Source: Corylus avellana (lineage: Eukaryota; Streptophyta; Magnoliopsida; Fagales; Betulaceae). Taken from it: a stretch of 64,000 bases of DNA. The notes beneath the pieces were generated by a model. That model saw nothing but the letters and a program-made list of their open reading frames with translations. It ran no database searches and was not told the origin of the DNA. A program made the translations under genes and the position numbers. Shown piece by piece: positions 1 to 15,700 of the stretch (the stretch's first letter is position 1; every line of letters begins with the position of its first letter). The stretch covers positions 34,989,859 through 35,053,858 of the forward strand of contig NC_081542.1 of NCBI RefSeq assembly GCF_901000735.1, written 5' to 3'.

Positions 1-529
1 TAGTAAAAGTTAAAACTACAAGAATTTGCAAAAAATGAGGACATTTAGGTAGCCGAATTGGTACTTGTTGCATGCTAATGTGACAAGTTTGACATGGGTA
101 CCCACAAATCTGTGAAAATAGGAGAAACTTTATTAATGTTGATGGGTGGTGCCCTATCGTAAATTAGCCTTATGAATGACTGTGTTTATATGCTTGTATG
201 TATATATGTAGACATGGATTATGGAGAATGTAGCCTCCACACTTTCATTTGGATTCCTCACTTGACTTTTACTTGAGATTTATGGGCATGGCAGAGCTTG
301 CAAATGTTGTACTCCCTTTAGATGGTACAGATGTGGTTGCCACCATGGTTCATTGCTTTTGCTCTAAATGGATTGTGTATCAGAATTTTCCTTCAAATTT
401 TAGCTAAATGTTCTGAGTTTTATCACCCCATTAATTTGCTTTCACGTTTTCACATATGAACTAAGCAATAACTTTATAAATCTTGAAGGCTCTTGGCAAA
501 TTCTCCTGTTTCATTTTAAATGTTGCTAG
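1..529 (+). other. Intron of VPS3 (left part of window)
   Basis: There is no coding exon or recognisable repeat in this stretch. It ends in an acceptor (AG at 528-529) that opens in frame into the first visible VPS3 exon, so it is read as the 3' part of a VPS3 intron. The upstream exons, which should encode the N-terminal CNH domain, lie outside the window. Confidence 0.7.
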
Positions 530-3500
530 GTTATTTTCTATCGAAATTTACCTTCTGAAGAACAAATCAAAGACTTGTTGAGAAAGAAGAACTTTAAGGA
601 AGCCATCACCTTGGTTGAGGAGCTTGAGTGTGATGGTGAAATGTCAGAGGATATGCTCTCCTTTGTTCATGCTCAAGTGGGGTTTCTATTGCTTTTTGAC
701 CTCCATTTTGAGGAAGCAGTAAATCACTTTTTGCAGTCAGAGACAATGCAGCCTTCTGAAGTATTTCCGTTTATAATGCGAGATCCAAATCGCTGGTCAC
801 TGCTGGTACATTTTTTTCTTGTGTCTGGTTATTCTACTCAATACCTACTCTATTATCAAAGCTTGCCATGCTATTGATTATTCATACTATGTTAAATTAC
901 CAGTTATCCCAAAAGTTTAAGTTGATAGGAAGAGATAAATTTAATCATTACTTTAACAACTATGAACTCTAAGAAATGTAAAGTAAGAGAAAAGGGAAAA
1001 TGTACTGTACTGTACAAAATAGGATAAAAATCCTTGAATGTCTTGCAAATAATTAGGAAATCTCTTGGGAACTTTAGAATTGTAGGAAACTCTTGGTAAA
1101 TGTTTTTGCCCTTAATAGCTGGATTGTGATATGTGCTAAATAATAATCTATCCTAATGTGCTTAATTTTCATGTTTTTGTTGTTCTCTTTTCTCCTTCTA
1201 GTTAGATTTTTTTGGTATACTTTGTGTGTATTTGGGTTGTGCTTTTGCTTTTTTAATGATATCTCGTTTACTCTGATAGAACCATAAATAACAATTCCTT
1301 GATTTGTCTTTATCATAAGAAACAAAATATGTGATAAAAGTTTTGAGGAAATATATATATATATTTGAGGAAAACCTGAGGGATTTTTCAAAATGATAAG
1401 TTTTTGTTCTTAAAGGGAGAAAAAACCCTCCTCAGTCCTTCCTCAGTTTTTGTCACATCTTTTCATAAGAACAAAAGTAACTTATGTTCTTTTTACAAAA
1501 GATGTGACATAAATCGTGGATCATCCAATACTAGATTCTTGTATTGAAAATTTGTCACTGTAACTAACTGCATTGTGGAGATGGTAAGTTCTAAATGGAG
1601 TGATATGTAGTACTGTTCATTATCTTTTATTTTTATTTGATATCAACTCATTCAATTTTGTTTTGTTCTTGAATGTTTTATCCATTCATTTTACCTATCA
1701 GTGGATTAGCTGATGACATGAGGCCTATGGGTCATGTGATAGACACCAAGATATGTGAATATGTAATACTTTCTGCATTTGTTTTATTCCTGCTGTCAAA
1801 TATTGGGAAGCTGACCTTCAAGATCCATATTAATCATGGTGTCATATGAATTAGTGTAAGACTTTTAGATGATCCACTAACCTTCAGGATTCTAAATGAA
1901 TTGGCCACTCAAGAATTAAGCTAATGCACGGCTCAATACTTTTTACAGTTGTACCAGGAAGTGTCCCCTAATTAATGAAACAAATGAGTGAGGGAAAAAA
2001 ATTGATACCTTAAGTGAACTTTGTATATTTCACACAAGTTTGCAATCAGTTTAAGTATATGGGCAATATTATTGTCATGTTCTGAATGCAATATTAAATG
2101 AAGGTGTGAGCTCAACATTAGCTTGCTACCACCATGTGGTAAAACTTACTGACTATTTCTTGAAAATAATTTGGAAGAGAAATATTTCCTCAATCTTATA
2201 TCTGTTAATCACTTACTGGAAAATACTCATCCAGTCAGTAGTAAACACTCAGTACTTATGTTGTAGAAGCTGACTTAAGCAAACTATTGTTGCAAACCAT
2301 CCTCACTGGTGACTGGTGGATCCGTGCTAATTGCAGGCCCACCCCAATTGGGTGGGCACCCCCTGTCACTGGAGGTTACACTGCTGATTGCCAACACCAC
2401 TGTTGCGCAGTATAAATTAAAAAATTATGATAAAACCACTCTTTTTTCTGAGAATATTTTCTGCAAACAAACAAAACCCAGGTGTTCAAAATTTTGTAAT
2501 TATGGCACTTATACTTGCCTTTTCAGGTTCCTCGAAACCGGTATTGGGGTCTGCATCCGCCCCCTAAACCTCTTGAAGATGTTGTAGATGATGGGTTGAT
2601 GGCTATCCAAAGAGCTACCTTCCTGAGAAAAGCAGGTGTAGAAACTTTAATAGATGAGGAGTTTCTCTCAAATCCACCAAATAGAGCTGATTTATTGGAG
2701 TCTGCAATCCAGAACATAACCAGGTGCTGGATTTCTTGTTTTTTATTTATTTATTTTTTTTTTCTCTTGATTAGTGTAATTGCTGCTGCATTGCCTCACC
2801 TCCCGACCGCCACCCTGCCTTTTTTTTGTTTGTTAAGTAAAACTCAAGGAGGTGCAGGAACAAGATACAGTAGCATCTAGTTGTGCAAGCATTCTATGTA
2901 GAATGATCCGCATGTTGTTCGATTTCTTTTTTCCATTTCATTCTGTATAATAATTGCTTTTATGCTTTTGTGGCATGTGGTGTGAGTAGTGGTGTAATTG
3001 AGCAACTCTATTGCTCTCATTTGCTGTAGGTACTTGGAAGTTTGTCGGCAGAAAGAGTTAACGTTGTCTGTGAGAGAGGGAGTTGACACACTATTAATGT
3101 ACCTTTATAGAGCTCTAAATCGAATTAGTGACATGGAGAAGCTTGCATCTTCAACAAACAGCTGTATCGTGGTATGTGACATATTTCTATTTATCAAAAA
3201 AAAGTGGTATGTGACATATTTCTGTACACAAACGTATGTATTTTGTATATTCTTTGTGTGCGTCAGTTAATATATTCATATATTTGTCTTAAGGTATTTA
3301 TACTCCTGCAATGTTTTCAAATCTGGATAGATAAGGGACTTGTTAGTCCTGGTTCATGTTACTTATAGAAACCTGGTTGGTTCATGTTGGGAATAATTTT
3401 TTTTTTTATTGGTAATATCAATTTATTAAAAGCGCAAGGGGCACAACTTATGTACACAGGAAATATACAAAAAGAGCCCATACATACAAACTTTTAATTT

Positions 3501-6500
3501 GAAAATGACGCACATAAATCTAGGAATTCCGCAAGCGTTAAAACTTGCGAAGAATGCCACAAAACTCTCCATGAGAAAAGTATTTGAAGCACCCTTTTCT
3601 TCAACTCTGTAATTCCAAGTTCATGGTCCTCAAAACTCCGCGCATTCCTTTCTCTCCATAAGCACCACATTATACATAAAGGAGCCATTCTCCAGATTTG
3701 CAAAACTATACGATTACCCCTGTGTCCTCTCCAACTTCCCAAGCATTCTTTCAACCTACTCGGCATCACCCACTTAACACCAAACAACTTACAAACCATA
3801 TTCCAAACCTCTATAGCAACTTCACAATGCAATAGTAAATGATTAATAGATTCTCCACTCTTCTTGCACATACAACACCACTCCGTCACTATAATGTTCT
3901 TCTTACGTAAGTTGTCCATTGTTAGTATTTTCCCCAACACCGCCGTCCACACGAAAAAACCACTCTTGGAGGAGCTTTACTCTTCCAAATAATCTTCCAA
4001 GGGCCATCCACCGGTTCCGAATTAACCTTCACCTTATAGTCTGAGTTCACCTCAAAATTCTTTCTCTTCGAGCGAATCCAACAAATTTTATCCATCCCAC
4101 AATGCCTAACCTACTGGGAATACAACAATTCGAAAAATTGTGAAACCTCTTCCAGTTCTCAATCATGAACAAGTTGAATAAACATTACATTCCAATGAAT
4201 AGCACCATTTACTGTATCCATATCCTCCTCCACCCATGCCTTCTTTGCACATGCTATATTAAACAAAGTTATGTTGGGAATAATTGTTTGGGGGCTGCCA
4301 AGAAAAGCTAGAAAATATGAGCGATAATAAGTGGTAAAAAATTGAAAAAATTGAATTATGTTTTCTGAAGAGATACCAAGTTGAGAAAAATTGAATTATG
4401 GTTTCTAATAACATAGAACTTAAGGATGAAAAGTCACACCCCCTGGTGAAAAGCCAGCGATTTAACTAGTTCCGTGTAGGGAAACTTTCAAGGGTGCGGT
4501 GCACGGGACCGGGGTTTACTCTGCAGGGGTGGGTCCGAAGTTGGAGAGGTTCCCTGACATTACTTGTCATTGGAAATGGATGAGAAAAGTTCTTTGAAAT
4601 TACTTGTCATTGGAAAAAAGTAATTTGAAATTCCGGCTACTTTTTCTAGAAGGGAAAGCGAAAAAGCAATTAAAACCAAAAATTTACATTTATTAGATCT
4701 TTAGAAAAGCCTAGAAACTTGACAAAAAAAAAAAAAAAAAAGAGAGAATCCTAGGTGGAAAGTGATTGAATCAATTTTAAGATCATGAGCAAAACTAATC
4801 TTGTCACTCTAGATCCTTCTTTTTTTTTACTCTTTTTGATTTCAACTACTATTATAATATTTGAGTCTAAAGTAAAACATGATCAATTAAGCATTAGTGT
4901 AGTAGGAAGCAGAATGTAGATGAAATTGACAGAAATTCATCTCTTAGACAGCCAGACAATGGTGAAGTCTCATAGCATGGTCCCTGTGACTTTGAAACCT
5001 GTCTTCATTCTACATGCCAATGTTCTAAAAGCGAACTAGAGAGGGAGAGAGAGAGGAGGGGGTATGGACCATTGGAACCATGTATTTTTGTTCCAGATTT
5101 GGAAACATTGCATTCTTGTTTAGCTGTTGGTAAGGATCAAGTTATATTATAGGCCTCAAGACAATGCAATATGTGAGGATGTTGGTAAACTGTGGAATCT
5201 TAGTATTCCAATGCATTGCAAAACAGAGAGGCCGTTGTATGGAAGCCTGCTTGAAGGATGACCGTGCAACTTGCATGGACGGTGCAGGAGGAGTTGGAAA
5301 CTTTATTAGATGACTCTGGGCACTTACGGACGCTTGCCTTTCTCTATGCAAGTAAAGGGATGAGCTCAAAGGCTCTTGCTATTTGGCGTATCTTGGCGAG
5401 GAATTATTCAACTGGCCTCTGGAAAGACCCTGTTCTGGAGAATGGCTTACAGGATACCAGTAATAATAGTATCTCCAGTAAGGAGATTGCTGCAACTGAA
5501 GCGTCAAAAATTCTTGAGGAGTCATCTGATCAGGATCTGGTTCTACAACATCTTGGATGGGTATGTTTCTCATAAAAGTTTAGTGATCTTATAAGGAAAG
5601 CCAATGGAGCTCCATGAACTTATTGGCTAATGAGGATCTTCCTGGTGTCTCTTATTAGATTGCAGATGTCAACCAGGTGCTTGCTGTTCGAGTTTTAACA
5701 TCTGAAAAAAGAGCCATTCAGCTTTCTCCAGGTGGGCCTCTTTCCTATAAGAATCTTCATGTCCTGAAAACTTTGGTTATGTTTTTTTTTTTTTTTTTTT
5801 TTAATTATTTTATTATTATTATTATTATTGTTATTATTTATAATTTCAAATTGCTGCTAGTCTATCTTGTTCGTGCTGATTTAGGAACTTATATTTTGAG
5901 TATTATAGTCTTTTAGCGAATTATTTGTGTTCTCACGGAGATATCTCAGGTGGTTCAGATCATCCTATTCTTTGTGATGTTTCAAAATTAATCTTATGTT
6001 TCAGAAGTTTCTCTTTCAGTGAAAAATGTAGTTTGTATGACTTTATATTGATATGTAATTATGTGTCAAATTTACACTTGACCTACATTGATACTTACTA
6101 AAGCCGCTTGGACTGCCATTGATCGAAATCATAGGAGATGTGCCTACTATAAACAAATGAAATTGGATTGCATAAGAGCCACTTTAGTATAGGATTATAT
6201 GCACTTATAGTGCTATTTTTGTTTTGTTTTTGTTTTTTGTTTTGTTTTTTATTTTTTGTTTTTATTTTATTGACAAGATGCAGTGGGTGAAGCATTTTAA
6301 GCTTTGGTATTGGTATTTAATAAACCAATGAAAGAAGGACAAAGTTTTCCTCCAAACTGGGTTGGAAGAAATTTCTCCAATCTATTCTATAAAAATGATG
6401 TGTCACTTTTCATCTGAGATGCACATGTTTTTTAATTAGCATGTGAGAAGCACATACTGTTTAAATAAAATTTCTTCCAACTTTGTCCTTGCAATTAAAA

Positions 6501-9500
6501 AAAGCATGTGCTTCTCACATGTAGATGACACATGTCATTTTATAGAATAGGTTGGAGGAAATTCCTCTAACCCAATTTGGAGGAAAACTTTATCCGTGAA
6601 AAAAAAGAATCTTGGAAATTTTTTTATATTTTTTTATGAATAATAATTTATTGAAAGAAATGGCAAAGCCCTTGACACGAAAGTATACTAGAGAGACAAC
6701 CATTCTAAACGAGTCTAAAGTCTAAAAATTTAACAAGATTTTAAAGATTCGAAGAGGAGAAATCAGGAACACAGTCTATAGCCCAATCCAAGAGATAACT
6801 CAAAAAAGAGGATTTTAAACAGCTCATTGGACTTGCAGTTTTCAAAGAAACGCTGACTTATTTCTCTCCAAATGATCTACATTAAGAATGCAGGAATAAC
6901 TTCCCATATAACCCCTTTGGGATGTCCTCACCCTTGAGTCAACAGAGAAGCAACTCTAGAAGGTTAATTAGTCTCTTTTTGGTTTGAGCTGTTGTATTTT
7001 CACAGAGTAAGGCAAGGAGATAAGGATAGAATATGTTGGATCCCTTCCAAAAGGAGAAACTTTGAAGTGAAGTCCTATTATCATGTGTTATCCATTCCTG
7101 CTAGTTCTCATTTTCCTTGAAAGAGTATTTTGGAGAGTTATGGCTCCTTCAAGAGTAGCTTTCTCTGTGTGGATGGCGACATTAGGGAAAATGTTGACTT
7201 TGAATAACTTGAGGAAGAGGAATGTCATAGTGGTTTGTTAGAGTTGTATGTGCAAGAAGAGTGAGTAGTCTATTGTTCACAATGCTTTGAAGATCGAGAG
7301 ACTTCGGTGGTAGAGCTAGAAAATATTATGTTCAAATCTCTTTACTCATGGATAGCAGTGCATAATAGTTTGTGTTTCTCTAGTTTTTCTGATTTTTTGG
7401 ACTTTTGTTCTCTTTCTTCCTAATAGGAGGTTTCTCTCGTATACTTCTCGTGTGCTAGGATTGAACACCTTGCGCTTTTCTAATGTGATTGAATTACTTT
7501 AAAAAAAAAAAATTATGTAACTTTTTTTTGGTGAAAAAAAAATTCCTGATTTTTTTTCTTTTCCAATGGTATGTAATTATGAATTTGAGATATAATTGGA
7601 AAACTGTCCTTTTATATAAAGTGGTCAGTGTGTGTCACATGCTCAAATTCTTGCATATTCCTTAATGGAGTGAGACAGCACCATTGGATGAATCCCCAAA
7701 AGTTCATTCCAATTTTTGCAATTAAAACCACAAACAGTGAGTCTGCAACTAACCTAAGTTGGATGTTTGTGCAGTTTACCTTAATGAAAGTGAACTGGAT
7801 TAGGTTGGTATATGAAGCGGACATTTGAAACATAAGGCAAGTCAATGAATTTGTAAAATCACATAGTGGAAACACTAATTGAGGCCTGATGAGTATTTGA
7901 ATGATTTATTAAAGCTTTAAACAGCAGGGTGTGAGGCAAACATGGTGAGACTTAAGGAGTATGGCAAATGATCTGCGATAGCCTACAATTTATATAAGTC
8001 TCAAGGTTGTGCATGTTGGCATTTGCCTTGGGGCTCATGCTGAGGTGTGCTCAAAGTGTGAGCCTTAGAAGCCTCTTATCTCAGTTTTTCATTAATATGC
8101 ATGACATATCTGTAGGACAGTAAATAAAGTTTTTTGAAAAGTATTAATATGAGAGTAAAAGATTAATTATTGTGAATAAATTTTATGTATCGAATGTGAA
8201 TTAAATATTGTTCTTTTTTTTTTTTTTTGGTAAGTATATATATATAAAAGCGCAGTGCACCTCTAAGTATACAAGAAAGTATACATAGGTCGCCCCACTT
8301 AAAACCCAAAGACAAAACCCAAGGAGACCCAACCCAAAAAACCCAACTAGTAACCACAGCCACACGGAAATTAAATATTGTTCTTTATCTCTATCTTTCT
8401 TCTTTCCTTTTGGTTTTTGTTGTAATCAGTCTTTATTCATTTCTTATTGCAGATGAAGTTATTGCCGCAATTGATCCAAGAAAGGTAGAAATTTTCCAAA
8501 GGTACGCACATCACACTGTGTCACAGCTTTGCAGCAGTATAATTATATGATGTTATCCACAGGAAAGAGTGCTCAACCCCTCTTCCACCTGCTAGGGAAC
8601 TCTCTCTCCTTCCCCCCTCCCTCCCTTTTTACTCATTTTGATTCGTCTACATATTTTAGCTTTTGTAAATATGATAGAGAGACCGCAAAGGCTAACTTAA
8701 TCACACTCATCCCTGTAAATGAGAATTCCATTGAACAACTTCCTGTTTATTGGTATCTCATTTGGTGCTTGTGAATTTTGTTTGACAAAGTGGACTTTTT
8801 AATGTATTATTTGGTCTTGTGATATTGTGTGTGAGAGAGAGATATCTATTGTGAAACCTCCTCCTTCACTGTGATATTGCAAGAAACTTGTGGAATTTGG
8901 TTTTTAGAATGTTTGAAGTAGAGTGAGTTATGCCGAGGCGAGTTGTGGAGCTCCCGGCGTGTTGGAGAAGGTTTAGTCAGAATGATTTATTGTTTGCAAT
9001 GTAATCCCTTCTGGTTTAATGTGGTGCATTTGGAGAGAAAGGATTGCAAGAAGATGAGCTCGGATCTATAGCTTTGTTTCCTTAAATCCCTCTTCGGATG
9101 GATATATCTGTTAACGCCCTTTTTGACACCTCCAACTTTGCAGATTTTTGTGCTCTTATTCCTTATTCTTCATTTTGCTTAGTGTTTTCTTTTGTATACT
9201 TATTGTGTACTTGGGTTGCGCCCCTTGCGCTTTTAATAAATTTGCTTTACTTATATATATATATATATAGAAAGAAAAAAAAAATCAGAGAAACTTGTAC
9301 CACTTCAAACTGCACTTCTCATTTATCATGAGCTAGCACGGATACTTCAAAAAGGGTGCCGCATCCATATCTAATATATATCGGATAATATGTATCTTAT
9401 ACTTAATGAATTTACCCAAACTTTGAAATTAAAATTTCTTCATTATCCTGGGCACACCTTCAATTCAGAATGCGACAAAATTCAAGTTTAACAGGTATTT

Positions 9501-9740
9501 TTAAGGTTTAAGACATCTTTTCGTGAAGTAACTACAGATTACGGATGATTGCATGCTTAAATTGTTAGATACAACTATAGAATCTTTAAGAACAATGTAG
9601 CATTTCCATTAAGATAGGAGGATTCACATAACTACCATTTCAGGTTGCCCTTGTACAAGTATATTAATCTCATCTGTAAAATAATTTTAAAGGTATATAT
9701 ATCTTGCTGGTTTTTCATACCCCAGTTAGGTAGTATCTTT

Positions 9741-9787
<47 letters not shown>

Positions 9788-12700
9788 GATTTTCAGAGTG
9801 AATTTGTTTTCATCTTCTTTTGATGGTGCAGGTACATTCAGTGGTTGATTGAAGATCAAGACTGTGATGATACTCAGATCCATACATTCTATGCTCTATC
9901 ACTTGCCAAATCAGCCATTGAAGCCTTTGAAGCAGACAATGTTTATCAAAACGCTAACATTGGAAGGTTAGATGAGGCAGAAACTTCTGATAATAGAAGG
10001 AACTCGATCTTTGAAAGTCCTATTCGAGAAAGGCTGCAGATATTTTTACAGTCTTCAGACTTGTATGATCCAGAAGAGGTTCTTGACTTGATTGAAGGAT
10101 CAGAGTTGTGGTTGGAAAAGGTCCATTGGAACTCTTATAATTACCTAGTCCTTAATTCGGCTTTTCTGATTTGTACTTATCTGAATATGCTATTATTATT
10201 GAGACCCCTTACATCTTGATGACTGTCATCATTTCTTTCAATCTGCTGTTAGGTCAGGCATTAAAGGCATTGATACTTTTTTAGTGCCAAATGATTGGTC
10301 TTGCCTTTTGCTTACAGCTAAATGTTCTTCCTGACATTACGAACAGGCAATTCTTTACAGAAAACTGGGGCAAGAGGCATTGGTACTCCAAATTTTGGCC
10401 TTGTAAGTCTCAAATAATTTTCCATAGTATTCATAATAATCACACTCATCAAAAAAGTATTCGTAATAATAACTGGTCACCACTTTAAATGGGGATAATT
10501 TGACATTATTTTGGGCACAAGTAGGCTTATTCACATCTGAGTATGGGGCATCGTGATTCACGCCTTACCATTTGATCCAATAACTTAAATTTTACATATC
10601 TCCATAATGCATTCTTTTTCCTTTGTGGAAATAATTATCTTTGGTTCTCTTAATTCTCCAACCAATTTTATATTTGGTTAGTCTAGCCTGTAGAGGAGTC
10701 GCAATTCAACAGTTGCCTTGGTAGGGATAGCAATGGATTGGGTTAATTGGCTAACTGACTCTAATGGGGCAGGTTTTGAAATAACCTAAAGGTTTTCTTG
10801 TGCCTAAAACATGTACTATGAGCATATTCCGGTATTCAATTTCAAACAATATATATTTAAACTTACTTTGTAGTTGTTAACTTAGTTCTTTGTCTTTGGA
10901 TGATATGAATGGTTTCCAATGGATTTGGCATGAGACAATAAACCTATATGGGTTTGGATCAGGTTGGGGTAGAGAGCATCATATCCAGAAAGGTTTATTG
11001 TCAGATTTGGACATGCTAATTTTAATTGGATTGGGCTGTATCGATTCAAACCCAAATAATTGCTATCCCTACATCTTGGTGAAAAATAAATCTCATAGAA
11101 AGCTGTTGAAGAGCACAATTGCTAGCTCTATAGCCAAATTGCCTCTAGAAGTGCCTTATAAAAACAAATCTACAAACAAAATTGTAATGGAAAAATAACA
11201 AGTAAAAATATTTGTAAATAAATGATGAAAATTCACAAAAACACACTTGAGAGCAGAACACTAATTTCTGTAACTCTTTTGAAGATTTCATTAAAATAAT
11301 CCTATCCCATTGTGTCTTAGATGGAGACAAATTAGGAGAGAAATGCTACGGTATTTGAGGGCAGTGAGCATTTTGTGATTAAACTGAAGCTATTATTTCT
11401 GAGATCTCTGGATTATAGCCACTAGTGGCGTCTCTTTCTACTACATTATTAGATCTATTGGATCTTTCCATTTTTATATCTACATTTTTTTACTAAAATT
11501 ATTACCTCTGAAATAAAAATTGCCATCATTTACAGAAGAATGATAGAAGATTATAAGGGTTATTTTGGTGTCTGGAATTGAAATGCTAATCTTTGACCTC
11601 CGGATGCTTCCCCACATGAACTGCCTTATGTTCGCGTGCATGGTTCCTCAGATCTCTTCCTTCATGACATATTAATTCTCTAAATCTTATCCAATACCTT
11701 AAACATATGCTAAAATTGGAGAAATTAGGAGAATTGTCTACCTTTGCTTGTTTAGTGGGCTGATGTAGCTTCCTTGGCTGGAAGCATAGCCTGGCAATGG
11801 CCTTGCTCTTGCATGATAATTTTCAGAAAGGAGAAAAAGTGGAAATGTTTATTAACAAGGGTTATTGCAAATGTCACTGTGTTCAGGTTGTAGAAAACCA
11901 TTATAATTTTGTTTGTGGGTAGCATTCCCAGTATTTTAGTTCAGAGTAAAATTCTGCATCTGCATCTGCATCTGTTCTTCTTTATGTATATATATATACA
12001 TCATGTAGATCTGCTCAAGAATTGTGTTCTTTCACTCTTAATCCTACATATCAAAAGAATAAGATTTTAGTCATCTAAAATGCCTAGTCGCACTCATATG
12101 GCACCTCCTCTCCTCTAAGAATTGGGTGGAGCTTGTGGTCATGGATTCAATATCAAACGGAGGTGCATGTGTAACTTACTAATACTAATAAAGAAAAAGA
12201 TATGTGGTTTGAATTGTATTAGCATGAGATAACTCCTTTCTTGGGTCATGGCATTTTGAAAATTGAAACATCTTGCATGGAATTCATGCCCTAAACACCT
12301 CTGGTCTAGCAGCAGCCTGCATGTGTCTCAATATTTATCTCTAAAGATGATTAGACATGAATTGCTGGATTTTTCAACTAATATTCACTTGCCTCTCAGG
12401 AAATTGGAAGATAGTGAAGCTGCTGAACAGTATTGTGCAGAGATTGGCAGGCCAGATGCCTATATGCAGTTGGTTTCCTTTCTTCCTCCTTTTATTTGTT
12501 ATTCATGTATTAAACATTCTATAGCATTTTTTTAAGACACTTTATGTCCTTTATTTGATTTTGATGACCCAGGTTGCTTGATATGTATTTGGATCCAGAA
12601 GATGGCAAGGAGCCAATGTTTAAGGCTGCTGTTCGCCTTCTACACAATCATGGAGAATCTCTGGACCCTTTGCAAGTTTTGGAAGTATTAAATCCCTTTC

Positions 12701-15700
12701 ACTCAGACTCACGTACCTCCTATTTGTCCATTATTTGCTGCTTACTTAAAGAATTCATTTGCTTTCTACAGACTTGAAAACTTACACTCTAGTTTATAGA
12801 TTGAGAAAGATAAAGTAATAAAATATTGCCTTATATAGACGACACACTCCAATGTTTTTGTCCATTACTTGTTTTTTCAGCTCTATTTGTTTCAGCATAA
12901 AATGTTTTCAGCTAAAAACATTTTTTTAGGAAAACTACTGATTTTCTAGTGGTTAGCTGTCATCCTAAAAATGTTTTCCCAATCACATTTTCTGTTGGTG
13001 TGTTGGGCTCTGGCAAAGGTTGGTGTCGGCGGGAGAGGGGGTGGTGTTTAGGGTGTGCCATTGTGTTGGTGTTTGCAGGGAGGGGGATTTCAATAGGGGA
13101 GCTGAGGACGAAAAATCTTTTACGCTTTAAAAAAATGTAGACCTTTTTATGGAAACAAGGGGGTGTTTTGCAGTTGACCAAGTTTTCCTAGTGCGGCCAA
13201 ACACTTGAAAATGCTGAAAACATTTGATGTTGAAACAAACAGTCTTAATGTTAGAATTTTATTAAAGGAGACTGGTGGATATTAAAAAATGATTCTATGT
13301 TTGGATTGATTTGGGATTTATTTGGAAGTCTAAGTTCAAATGGCAAATCAACGTCTAATACTAGAACAAAAAATCATTTTCTCCTTCTAGATAGGCGTTT
13401 CTCTTGTATACTTTCTCTGAACCTGGGTTGCGCTTTTCACTTTTAATGACATTTCGATTACATTCTTAAAACTTCCTTGCAATTTTATTTCTTTTCATAT
13501 TTTCCATTCGGTTGATAGTTATAAAATAATCTTTTATATTTCTAAAATGCCCTTATTTTTCTTAATGAAACTAGACTCATAAATAAACTAATTATATTTT
13601 GGCATTAACTGGATTTGCCTTGTTTTGTGAAGAAAAAGGAGTTAAAAGACTTGGTAGGGTTTTGAGCGTTGGGTTGGTTAGCTTTAACATGAAGACGTTG
13701 GTTTCAACTTCCAGGGCCTAGGCCAAAAAATATTTGGAAAAAAAATATGGCTTAGTATGTGAAAATCAATGGAATTTTTTTGTAAGGATCTGAAAGTTAG
13801 ATTCTGATCTTCTAAATTGTTGTGGGATCTTAAAATATGTAAGAGAGAGTGGTGAAGTTGTTATTCTTTAGCTTAACATATGAGGGCCTAGTTTTATGTT
13901 TTTAATTGGTTGACAGTTGGTTGATTGTTGTTCAAACAGTTGGGCATTCCTAGATTAAATAAAAATATATATATCAAAAAAGGGGGAGGCCTTAGTGGAA
14001 TTATGTGTATTTCTTCTAGAATTATACTTGTAAATATTGAGACTATATTTTTTGGACGGTCCCCATATGAGAGTCTATAATTTTGTGTTGCATGCCCAGT
14101 TAAAGATATTTTGTTGGGAGTTTTAAGATATTATGTGCTTACTGAAAACTTTGGCGTTCAATATTGCAGAAATTGTCCCCAGATATGCCCCTCCAACTGG
14201 CCTCTGAGACAATATTAAGAATGTTCAGAGCTCGCCTTCATCATCATCGTCAAGGGCAGGTAAATATATTCTGAATGTGAGATTTCTCATAATTAGATGA
14301 CAAAATTATGAACTATGGTAACAAAGACTTGTCTCCTTTATGAATCTTCAGTCTTGTTCTTCTCCAAATCATAGTTGCATTGTTTTTCTTTAACCTTTTA
14401 TGGTGATCTCTTCATAAATTTAACAGCATAGTTCATCTTCATTAGTTGATCTTTTATCTTTATGACAACAACCCTTCAGTCTTGTTCTTCTCCAAATCAT
14501 AGTTGCATTTGATGAATTTTAATTTGGGCTGTTTCTTCCTTAGGTAAGAGCATGAATTGTAAAAGTTCTTTTCACTTATTCTATCCTTGCAGGGAAAACC
14601 CAATTAATTTAAAAGTAAAATGATCCGCTGCTAAGTACTGGTATTAACTTTATTGAAGTCAACATTGTCTACGATCTACCTTTATAATCATATCTCTCTC
14701 TCTCTCTGAACATAGTATCTTGTTTGGCTTTGAGCCGAAAAGAGAAAGAGGGGTAGGGGTATCATGTGGTAACAGCCCCATTTAGATTAGATCGAGGGTG
14801 TTTGGCAAACCAACTGGGTCAGATTGGTTCTGAACTAATAAAAACCAGTTGAAAGTAGTTTTGATTTATATGTACTAAACAATACGATGATAGCATTTTA
14901 GCTTTCTAAGGAAATATGTCCGTACTGATTCTTGAAGGCGAAAACAGGAAACTCAGAACAAATTCTATATTTTAACAGAACCTAAACCCAAAATATTTAA
15001 ACCCAGTCATATTACTTATTAACTGGTAAGGACTTTGGTGTTGATGTCATTTTTATTAGGTCTAAGGTTTGAATGGTAGAAATAACATAAAGAGCGAACA
15101 ATAGTTTGCCAAATACCAAATATATGTTCTACTCAATCCCTGGAACAAGTTTGAGTCAGGTTCTTTTAAACCAGACTTTCCAGTTCCTCTGATTTGATCC
15201 GTACTTGACTTACTTTTCCAGATAGTGCGCAATCTATCCCTTGCTGTAGATGTTGATGCAAGTCTAGCAAGATTGGAGGAAAGATCAAGACATATTCAGA
15301 TCAATGATGAGAGCCTTTGTGATTCTTGTCATGCCCGCCTTGGAACTAAGCTGTTTGCAATGTACCCAGATGATACCATTGTTTGTTACAAGGTTGGTGA
15401 TGTTGACCCTTCTTCATATTATTTCAATGAGGATGAATTTTTGGAATTGCACGGGGCATTGCATTGCAGGCTCGTCTTTCTTTTGATTTCAAGTTTTCTG
15501 CAGAAATTGTTCCTTTGTTTTCAGAGGACATTGTGTTGTTGATGGGAGGGAGAGAGAAATGTACTTTGCACTCTTAAACCATCACTTTTAACACCTAGAA
15601 ACAAGTTACAGGAATCAAATACTTTTCCCTTTTGTAGTCTTCATGGCTTTTGATTGCCATATTCTTTACATACATAGAAAATCGAAGTAAACCAGAAAAC

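Noticed and set aside
3494..3952. 152-residue open frame as a host gene on the minus strand
   Set aside because: It matches the zinc-binding end of LINE reverse transcriptases and lies between perfect 15-bp target duplications.
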